From: Haliotis asinina
Lineage: Eukaryota > Mollusca > Gastropoda > Lepetellida > Haliotidae
Direction of reading: 5' to 3'
Length of the DNA: 64,000 nucleotides
Assembly: GCF_037392515.1 (NCBI RefSeq)
Contig: NC_090280.1
Span: forward strand, 22,139,118 to 22,203,117
A model generated the notes under the pieces. The model was not told the DNA's origin. It worked only from the letters and a program-made list of their open reading frames with translations, and made no database searches. Positions 52,835 to 63,600 of this stretch are shown here, one piece after another. The translations under genes were made by a program, and so were the position numbers. Positions within the stretch are counted from its first letter, which is position 1. Each line of letters starts with the position of its first letter.

Positions 52835-54000
52835 AAAACTGGAATCGTGTGTGGTTCAGTAATGAATCGCGATTTCTTCGTTAACAGGAGATGACAGACA
52901 GCGTGTTTACGGTCGGAGATATGAAAGTTTTGCCCCTAATTGCAATCGACAGATCAACAGATTCGTTGAGGACAGTCCATGGATCGAGGAAACAGAGTAT
53001 GAAGATGTCGATGTTCAGTTGCGACTGCAGCGTGTACTTACAGGGATACCACAGCTGAGTGCAAGGCGACATCAGTCTATCAGAAGAAGCATTGAGTCAT
53101 TACAGGCAAAATAAACTTATCGCCTTTAAATCAATGTTTCTGAAATTACAGGTACTGCCATAAAGTGAAATTTTCAATGCTTTCAGAAATCATTCACCAA
53201 GATACTGTGGTCGAATTGAAAGGTGTAAGTCTGCGATTAAGTGAATTTCGTGCTGGAATGAATATTACAAAGAAATAATACCGAGCTGAAAATACCCCTG
53301 CACAATTGTTGCATCAGTACAGGTGTGGAACAGCGGAACCACGCAGTATCTGAAACAACATCCACCAACATTGTCAACGCAGGTTACAGTGGGCTCGAAC
53401 TGTACGTTTGTGGCAGCGACGTGATTGGGACAGAATTCTGTTTACAGACGAGAGTCGATTCAGCATGCTCCGAAATGATGGGCAGTTCGTGTTTACAGAC
53501 GCAAGGGTGACGACTGCCGCCAAACTGTGTCCAAGAGGTGCACCCTTATTGTGGACTGGGTGTCCTGGTATGGGTCAGGATTTTATGGTCAGCAGAGAAC
53601 ACGAATTTCACTGCTCAAAGGTACAGAGACGAAGTCTTAAAACCAGTTGTGTTTCCGTTTGTGCGACAACAGCCAAGGGGCTTGATCTTGCAACAGGGCA
53701 ATGCACGTCCGCATACTGCCAAGCTCGCACAAGAGTACCTCAACAACGTATTGCCATGGCCCGCACGATTTCCGGATATGAATCTGACACAGCATCTTTG
53801 GGATCATCTTGAGAGACAGTTGAGACAACGACAACCCCCACCACTAAATCGACAGCAGCTGAAACTAGTTCTCTTGGATCTGTGGCACAGAATTCCTGCT
53901 GACGTCATCCGGCGACTGGCGTCATCCACGAGGAGGTCGTCACACACGCTACTGATGGCTTGGGCAGTTCCATACTGTAACTTTAAAGACATCTTGCGAA
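52835..54000 (+). pseudogene. Tc1-like transposase relic, rearranged
   Basis: Two copies of the first catalytic region appear: NWNRVWFSNESRF at about 52838 (D replaced by N) and RRDWDRILFTDESRF at about 53412. After a frame change comes LQQGNARPHTA (D replaced by G, about 53690), NLTQHLWDHL (about 53783) and a C-terminal SLTLLMAW-like end. Missing acidic residues plus stops make it dead; the double first motif suggests one Tc1 copy inserted in or next to another. Confidence 0.78.
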
Positions 54001-54284
54001 TGATCTATGATTGGATAACATTTCTTTTTGACCCCACGTCTCTTGTGCTTAATTTCGTGACCAGATTACTATCATTTGGTAATTGGTGATTCGGTTTCGT
54101 GCTTTGTGAATGTATAACAAACAATATTTGAATCACTTATGTCTTGGTGTCTTCACTGTGAACCACAACATCAGGTGATAAGTTTCCCGTCACTTCATAT
54201 AACGTCAGTGCAAACAAATGAGCAAACAGTTTTCACTATCCCATTAAACTAGGGGGAATATTTTCTGATCGGAACAACACATTG

Positions 54285-54359
54285 TATTTAATATTTATAA
54301 CAACTCAGCCCCAAGGTTTGTTCATCAGTGAAATGTTCGCTTGCAAAGACACGACAGCG
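54285..54359 (+). promoter_or_regulatory. Conserved upstream block of paralog 2 with TATA-like core
   Basis: tatttaatatttataacaac followed by ttgttcatcagtgaaat; mirrors 33872-33945. TATA-like tttataa at about 54293-54300. Confidence 0.4.
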
Positions 54360-54675
54360 ATGCAGCCCACCATGCTCTGTAGTTGTATTTTGTTTCTGTT
54401 TATGCCGGTTGCTGCAATGGACGCAATAGACATACAGGAGTGGACATTTAAGATGAACCATCAGAAAAGTGACTTCAACCTATCTGTGTTACACGAAAAG
54501 CCAGGGATTTCTCGTATTCAATGTATTGTAGAATGTAGTCAGTCAAAAGGATGTTTCACCCTTGAGTACAAGCGGTCAGGTTCAATCTGCACAAAGTATC
54601 GCCTCTTCAGGAAAGAGGATGGCAAAGCAGCGTTTACCAGTGGTAGTCCTGGTGTTCACTCCTTCACCATGAATG
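54360..54675 (+). CDS. PAN-EB paralog 2, exon 1 (signal peptide, apple-like)
   Basis: 316 nt, donor AAT G|gtaagt. Same length and phase as 33871-33556. Confidence 0.85.
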
Positions 54676-57600
54676 GTAAGTAAAGTAAGTAAACCAGGGG
54701 AATAGTTTCAAATACTGATTTTATGAAAGCATTGTTCCTCAGAAGTTCTTTACATACACTGTTGTTTTGGGGCGTCTTACAGGTGTTTGTGTTGATTATG
54801 AATATTTTCTGAATGGAAATATAAACATGGATTGATATACGGTTTTCTTGCTGTAATTCTATGGTGAGCTCTTTATCTGGTGATATTTGAGGCTTTAAAA
54901 AATTACTATAAGTCATCATTTGAGGAAACCCAGTGAGACAAACGTAAGTACTGATTGCACGACACTGATCATACAGACCGTTGTATTCGGTTAGAACGTG
55001 TAATTTAAAATTGCTGTAGGGAATATCGCTACCAGTTACACACAACTCATTTTCAGAGAACCTGTGAAGGTACAGGGTAGAACAGGCCATCAGCAACCCA
55101 TGCTTGCCATAAAAGGCGACTATGCTTGTCATAAGAGGCGAGGGGTGGTCAGGCTCGCTGGCTTCCTTGACACATGTCATCAGTTCCCAATTGACGATGA
55201 AAGTTCCCAGATCGATGCTCATGTTGTTGGTCATTGGATTGTCTGGTCAAGACTCGATTATTTACAGGCCGCAGCCATATAACTGGAATATTGCTGAGTG
55301 CGGCGTAAAACTAAACTCACTCGCTCTCATGTAAAACTCTTAAAATAGCCACGTTTCCATTGTGTATCATGAGTTAGGCTGAAAAGGATTGATACAGCAT
55401 GCCGGTTGTTTACAATGGAATTTTAATGGATGATTCCAACAGCACGTAACGGTCAACCTTACTTATATTTTTACGAAGACTACATTGAATGTTGGTAATA
55501 AGACCAAGATTATCTGGAATTCAGTTGTGCAGGTATTCCTGACAAAACAACAGATTCCCCCCGGTTGATTTATCGGTTTGTTTGTTGCTTAATCTCGCAT
55601 TCAGCAGTATTTCACCTATATGGCGGCCTGGAAATAATCGAGTCTGGACCAGACAGTTCAGTGATCAACATCTTGAGCATCGATATACGTAACTGGGATA
55701 CGATGACATGTGTCACACAAGTCAGCGAGCCTGAACAGGTGATCCCACTGGTCGCCTCTTACCAAAAGCATGGGTTGCTGAAAACCAATTCTAAACCCAG
55801 ATAAAACAATCTTTCTTCAAACGCAAAAAATACAATGTATGTTGTATAGGAGACCTTTCTGGCAAAATTGATAATGACAGATGTCATAAAAGTACCGCTT
55901 AAAAACTTTCATCAATAACAAAGGCCACATGGCCAAAAATGAACTGTTTGCAAATCATTACAACAACTGCAAAAGAATTGCAATGGCATACAAAGTACAG
56001 TGGCAACTCAACTCAGTGGCAGTATAGCAACAATTGTATTATTGCATTATAATGTAGTGTTAAAAGCGGTGCTGGCACGGAAACTCAAAAATGCAACCTT
56101 CGTGGACATATGTGCTCTGACAATGCGCACCATCACATCAGCAGTGATGGTAAGATACGTGACGCAATAATATCGACATTGCTGTTGGTTCCACGCAATA
56201 ATGTAGCAAGATTCAGATTGTTAGCAAGTGGATTCAATGTTAAAGACGATAAGGAAGTACTACCATGAAGTATCGAAAGAATTGCCAATGGAAACGGGGT
56301 ACGTTGAAATGTACCTGGCTTGTAAGAGGGGAACATTGAAAATACTTTAAGGACGCTTAGCCAATCAGATATTTATGCCGCTACAATGCGTCGATGTTTG
56401 CACGGAAGAAACCTCTGCTAACACAGACGATATCGCGGTCCTGTCCTCACCTTCATTGCCGCCACGACCAGCTGCATTGGTCAATTGAAATTGACGTTAT
56501 TGACAATAGAAAACTGTGCTTTTATCTCACGAAAGCCGATACTGTGTTTGGGCGGAGTGAGAGTATGGTGAACCGCGGAGAACTCTTTTCCAATGATTGT
56601 ATTGTTGAAAGAGACAATGGTCCAAGCATCATGGTGTGTGGTACAATCAGTCTGAACCAGTTAGCTGACACCGTAGTATATCCAGATTTATATAGTGACG
56701 TGACAGCTGCTCACTATATTGACAAAACCACAAGACCGCACATTGTTCAAAATTTTTGGCGTTGCAGAAACCACATCTCCCAGCAAGACAACGCCCGTAC
56801 CCATACAGCCATTGCAATATTGGACTTCCTACGACAACATCGCAAATCCTACAATAGCCTGCACTAAGTCCTGATTTAAGTCCAACAGAACACATTTGGG
56901 ACAAACTTCAAAGAAACCTGAATGACTGCCAACCGAGGCCGACTGCTGGTAGTGTGGACCCAAGTGCCTATAACTTCATCAACCCACTAATTCATTTAAT
57001 GTGCAGACGATGAAAAGCTTTCATCCATGCCCATGGAGGCCAAGCGCAATACTGACTTTGGAGTATCTTAATGGTACCGTTTCTGGTACCATTTGGTTTG
57101 CATAAACTCTAAATGTGATTCCCCCAAATATGTTAACCATTATTGTCAAGTTTGAACTCATTCCTCCGTTTTGATTGTTAATTAGAGTGAATCAAAGTGT
57201 GTGTTTTAAGAAACCACTGTTTGTGCGACATTTCTTTTGTGGTTGAGTATACTTTACAAATTTCATCGTCAGCTTCCTACACAAGCCGCTCCAAGTCAAA
57301 ATAGGTCTCAATCAATTAGCAAATATTACTTTACAAAAAGAGAAATCTTATAAAATAAAACAACAGAATCCTGTCAACATTAAAACTCAAAACATGTGGA
57401 CAATAATCACATACCCGAGTTTGAAAGAGGGACAGGTCATCCGAAAAGCGACCGCTCATAAACAACAATGTCTATTTGCACACGTGATAAAAGGGCAAAA
57501 AATGATATCATAAACCAAAACGTCGTGTTCCTAAACTTGCTTAAGTTCACATTAATAGATTTATGCTTATGCTATGGATTAGACTTCATATGCTTGAACC

Positions 57601-60600
57601 TGCATTGTAATAAATATATAATAATATCTCCAGTGTACCGCGCCGATTTGTGTTCACGCATTGAATGGCAATTTTCAGACCCCAGGGGCCAGCACCATGG
57701 TGAGACTTGTTCCTGCCATGTTGACTGTGTGGATGACAGAACACAGTGCACTGACAACGTGTGCAAATGTCTGACTGGCTACAGCCTTAATCACGAGGAC
57801 GGATGTTGTATAAAAGGTTAGTGTTTCATACATATGTTGTAAGGGACAACAGGGAATGTTATGCATTGCTGTGCAGTTTTCATAATCCAATCCCCACTTT
57901 GTGGTGTGGAATGAGTTATTCTTGTAACCAAATGATACGAATAATGTTGAATTCATGTATTCGTTTCCTTTTGAGTATTACATTTCTGTGCAAATAAATA
58001 TCTCGATATTCACATTTCTTATAAACTGGTCGACACGCCGAAGAACCGGGTTCGAATTCCCACGTAGAAACAATGTGTAAAGTCGATTTTTTTGTGTCCC
58101 CCTAAAGACAGCGTAAAGCCTTACACGCTCAATCTCAGATTGTGCTGGTTTTCACCTGTATGTTGTGTGTTGATGACAATGGAATCTGTTTCTGAAACAG
58201 TGATATGTGTTCCATCTCTAGACCCCAAGCGCCTGCACCTTGGTGAAACATGCTCCACAGATGCTGAATGTGTGGATGACAGAACACTGTGCTCTGACAA
58301 CGTGTGCCAATGTATGACTGGCTACAGCCTGAAGCATGGAGACACGACATGTACTAAAGGTAAGACGTCTATCGACTATTATGTTTGGTAAGATAGACTG
58401 CACACTAAATGCACATTTTGTCAAAGAAGATTATATTCTATGCTACTTCATATTCGTAACCAAATGAGCAGCTATTTGACACGAATAGTGTTGAATTCAT
58501 CTGTTCGTATCCTTTTGAGTATTACAATTCTGAGCAAATAGATATCTTGCTATTCACATATGCTGTAAGCTGGTCCACACTGTGCGAGTCGTTGGCGTAG
58601 CATAATGGTCAAAGCATATACTCGTCACATGGGAACAGTTTGTAAAGTTGATTTTGTGTCCCCACTAGAGACAGCGTAAAGCCTTACACCCTCAATTCCA
58701 GATTGTGCTGGTTTTCACCTCTAGGTTGTGTTTTAATAACAAAGGAATCTGCTTCTGCAATGGTGACAGTTATACATCCTCAGATCCCAAGCGCCTGCAC
58801 CTTGATGAAACATGCTCCACAGATGCTGAATGTGTGGATGACAGAACACTGTGCTCTGACAACGTGTGCCAATGTATGACTGGCTACAGCCTGAAGCTTG
58901 GAGACACGACATGTACTAAAGGTAAGACGTCTATCGACTATTATGTTTGGTAAGATAGACTGCACACTAAATGCACATTTTGTCAAAGAAGATTATATTC
59001 TATGCTACTTCATATTCGTAACCAAATGAGCAGCTATTTGACACGAATAGTGTTGAATTCATCTGTTCGTATCCTTTTGAGTATTACAATTCTGAGCAAA
59101 TAGATATCTTGCTATTCACATATGCTGTAAGCTGGTCCACACTGTGCGAGTCGTTGGCGTAGCCTAATGGTCAAAGCATATACTCGTCACATGGGAACAG
59201 TTTGTAAAGTTGATTTTGTGTCCCCACTAGAGACAGCGTAAAGCCTTACACCCTCAATTCCAGATTGTGCTGGTTTTCACCTCTAGGTTGTGTTTTAATA
59301 ACAAAGGAATCTGCTTCTGCAATGGTGACAGTTATACATCCTCAGATCCCAAGCGCCTGCACCTTGGTGAAACATGCTCCACAGATGCTGAATGTGTGGA
59401 TGACAGAACACTGTGCTCTGACAACGTGTGCCAATGTATGACAGGCTACAGCCTGAAGCATGGAGACACGACATGTACTAAAGGTAAGACGTCTATCGAC
59501 TATTATGTTTGGTAAGATAGACTGCACACTACATGCACATTTTGTCAAAGAAGATTATATTCTATGCTACTTCATATTCGTAACCAAATGAGCAGCTATT
59601 TGACACGAATAGTGTTGAATTCATCTGTTCGTATCCTTTTGAGTATTACAATTCTGAGCAAATAGATATCTTGCTATTCACATATGCTGTAAGCTAGTCC
59701 ACACTGTGCGAGTCGTTGGCGTAGCATAATGGTCAAAGCATATACTCGTCACATGGGAACAGTTTGTAAAGTTGATTTTGTGTCCCCACTAGAGACAGCG
59801 TAAAGCCTTACACCCTCAATTCCAGATTGTGCTGGTTTTCACCTCTAGGTTGTGTTTTAATAACAAAGGAATCTGCTTCTGCAATGGTGACAGTTATACA
59901 TCCTCAGATCCCAAGCGCCTGCACCTTGGTGAAACATGCTCCACAGATGCTGAATGTGTGGATGACAGAACACTGTGCTCTGACAACGTGTGCCAATGTA
60001 TGACTGGCTACAGCCTGAAGCATGGAGACACAACATGTACTAAAGGTAAGACGTCTATCGACTATTATGTTTGGTAAGATAGACTGCACACTAAATGCAC
60101 ATTTTGTCAAAGAAGATTATATTCTATGCTACTTCATATTCGTAACCAAATGAGCAGCTATTTGACACGAATAGTGTTGAATTCATCTGTTCGTATCCTT
60201 TTGAGTATTACAATTCTGAGCAAATAGATATCTTGCTATTCACATATGCTGTAAGCTAGTCCACACTGTGCGAGTCGTTGGCGTAGCATAATGGTCAAAG
60301 CATATACTCGTCACATGGGAACAGTTTGTAAAGTTGATTTTGTGTCCCCACTAGAGACAGCGTAAAGCCTTACACCCTCAATTCCAGATTGTGCTGGTTT
60401 TCACCTCTAGGTTGTGTTTTAATAACAAAGGAATCTGCTTCTGCAATGGTGACAGTTATACATCCTCAGATCCCAAGCGCCTGCACCTTGGTGAAACATG
60501 CTCCACAGATGCTGAATGTGTGGATGACAGAACACTGTGCTCTGACAACGTGTGCCAATGTATGACAGGCTACAGCCTGAAGCATGGAGACACAACATGT

Positions 60601-63600
60601 ACTAAAGGTAAGACGTCTATCGACTATTATGTTTGGTAAGATAGACTGCACACTACATGCACATTTTGTCACAGAAGATTATATTCTATGCTACTTCATA
60701 TTCGTTTCATTTCCTGGTTCCATAATGTTCCTGATTTATTATGTACACCCGTGCATTAACTAAGCACCACCATTTTTTTAATGTGAGATGTGATGCTAGA
60801 GAAAAGCTAGGGTATAGCCATCAGTTTAATCAACCTATATTTGAAGAAGCTTTATTTACTGACAGTTTTAAAAATACCATAATCATTTCCATTCTTTATT
60901 TAATATCGCTCTCATGTACATTCAAAAGACCTAAAGTTGCATAGATATTTTTTTTATTCATGAGTATTGTTGTCTCAAAACATGGTATCAGTAATCTTTT
61001 TGTTCACACAGAAATCATCCACGTTGTCATGTTTAGTGTCTGTCAGCAGAGAATGTTGCAACAGTTCACATGTGTCCGCCCCCAGCTGGAATAAGATTAT
61101 CGTACCGAAAAACCTATGCTTATGACAAGTTCTGACTAAAAGGGTTGGTTGGTGTTGTTTCACTGACTTGCTTGATCGCGAGTCATCTGTCACAAATGCG
61201 TGGAACGATGATCATCAATGGAACCTGTGGTGTATTTGCTTATTTACAGACTATCAGACTTTACAGCTGAAATATGTTTGACGCAGAGTAAATTCAAACA
61301 TGCAAAGCAATTTCACGTCACTGTGTTACTTTTATTGGCCAAGCATTCATTCACACACAATGGTTGATGGATGGGTAGAGCTAGACCAGTAGTTGAAGTC
61401 ATCCCCAAATATGTCCCTTAAATATTACCATGGATACCATGACACAAATGTGTTACATTTCTAACCATTGTGTAAGGCTATATTCAATCCTTCTGTCAGG
61501 ACAGGGCAGGTGTAAGATGTCAGAACGTTCATCTGGGATCGATAGTTCAACCTTGCCGTAAGAGCCGACAAATACAATGCATATTGGACGATCAACGTTT
61601 CAGTGTGTAGCGTTTTACTCAGATAGTATCGAATGTTTAACAGTCAAGACTCAGAATCCTGTATGAATTGATATGAAGTCTTTCGAGTTAGAATAAGAAT
61701 CATTTGTGTATGCTTGTGGTAAGAGAGGACCAGAGATGGGCACGCAGGATGCAATTATCTGACCACCAGGACATAATGGTATATGTAAACCAGGAGACAT
61801 ACATAGCTTGACATATAGAGAATCTCACCCAAGTATCTACCGATATCAAATATATCAACACTCGTGTTGATATAATTGATATCAGTAGACACGAGGGTGA
61901 GATTCTATTTATCATCCAAAATCATTCTTCATTATTTTTCAATGAAAAATGTACATCTCTGAACACAGCATTGGCATTAGATTTGCAGTGCAATCATGTC
62001 ATAGCAATAGGACGTCATCAAGTTCGTGACGTCATAGTATTGTCAGGGCATTGTGCAAAATCTAATGTCAAAGCGATATCTCCCAGGCGATATCGTCTGA
62101 TCTCACACAAGCGATATTTCCTGTGGAACACAGATTTGGATGATAAACGTTGTATCTACATATAATTTAAACACTTATTCAGATCCCAAGGGCCAGCACT
62201 ATGGTGATGAGTGCACGAGGACCTCTGACTGTGTGGATGTCAGGACACAGTGCATCGATGGACAGTGCAAATGTCAGGCTGGCTACAGCTTCAACCATAA
62301 AGACAGATCGTGTATCGAAGGTTGGATTTCCACATTACTAAATACATATTTCTGGCAGAATCAGTTTGGGGGACTGAGTGGATCGCTGTGCATATAGTGT
62401 TCTTGGTTGTATTTGTATGATATACTCGCTGATGTGTCTGATTTGTGTGGCATATTCAGGTTATTCGATGTGTTGATGCTTCTTGGTAAGTATACAAGAA
62501 TCTGTATCGAAACGTCGCAGCACCTGCATGAAGAACTTGTTCATCTATAGAGTTTCAAGTCGGTTTGATGACACAAAGTATGTTTAGAATTCCTATTACA
62601 TCACAAAAGGATGTTGTACTAATATCCAAGTATTTTTAAAGATAAAAAAGCAAAATCATCGTCATAATTTAGATTTCTTATCTTGGGCTAAGTAGTAGGT
62701 AGTAAATTCGTCAAGAAACGTATTTTACATTGTGGCTTAATCAATTCACATTAACATTCGATGGATGCAAACATTGGATGGAGCCCCACAACTAGTACTC
62801 AAGTACCAAAGTGTTAATTTGCCTCAAAATGGACATATGTTCAGAGGAATGATTGGACGCTTGTGTAAAGCTGGATTCGTACCTTACTGTCGATTTAAGG
62901 CTGTATTCGTTTTGAAATATATACTTTGTATAGTTCCGGACAGATGCAATGTCACATTTCAGTGGAATCATGTTTCCCAGAAAACCTGTACACAAGAATA
63001 GGGGTGGTATTGGAAACGATGTAACTACCCCGAAACCAAGCCGGCCACTGAAGTAAAAATTTACCATTTTTGGCAGATCTTCATTAGTATGGACCAAAGG
63101 CCTTGTCACACTAAACCAATGAAATGGTATAGCCCCCGCATAGCCAGTGAAACATTGCTGTTTGTGTTATAAGAGACGGGCGGTGGGATAGACTAGTGGT
63201 TAAGTGTTCGCACGTCGCCTCGAAGGTGCGGGTTCGATTCCCCACATAGGTTCAATATGTGAACTATATTTCTGGTGTCACACCTTGATATTTTTTAAAT
63301 ATTGCTAGAAGCGGCGTAACACCATACAAGATAATCTACTATAATTCCAGAGAAGCAGAGGCGAGATAGTCCAGTGGTTAAAGCGTTGGCTCCTCACGCC
63401 GAAAACTGGGGTTCGAATCTCTACAAGGGTACAAAGTGTGAAGCCCATATCTTGTGTCCCTTGTCGTTGTTCCTGGAATAGTGGTAAAGGCGGCGTAAAA
63501 CTTAAATCGGTCAGACAGTCAAAAGGCACAGTTACGGCACAACACGTTCGTTTGCATCGGTGCTGTTATTACTGTATTTGGAGAAAACGAAACATGTGGT

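Larger units (their letters stand above)
57920..60704 (+). repeat. 562-bp exon-plus-intron tandem array, 5 units
   Basis: Units from 58222 repeat at 562 bp to 60470 with near identity in exon and intron. Diverged homology begins in the preceding intron at about 57920 (aaccaaatga...gttgaattcat). Each unit contains a SINE-like scrap (gcgtagcataatggtcaaagc). Confidence 0.93.

Noticed and set aside
54656..55234. 192-codon minus-strand frame overlapping intron 1 of paralog 2
   Set aside because: It runs antisense through intron and a family B repeat; no recognisable domain.
63178..63260. tRNA genes
   Set aside because: A and B boxes are present but no intact cloverleaf, and the sequence continues into a SINE body. 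The same holds for 25680-25845, 43737-43830 and 14330-14412.
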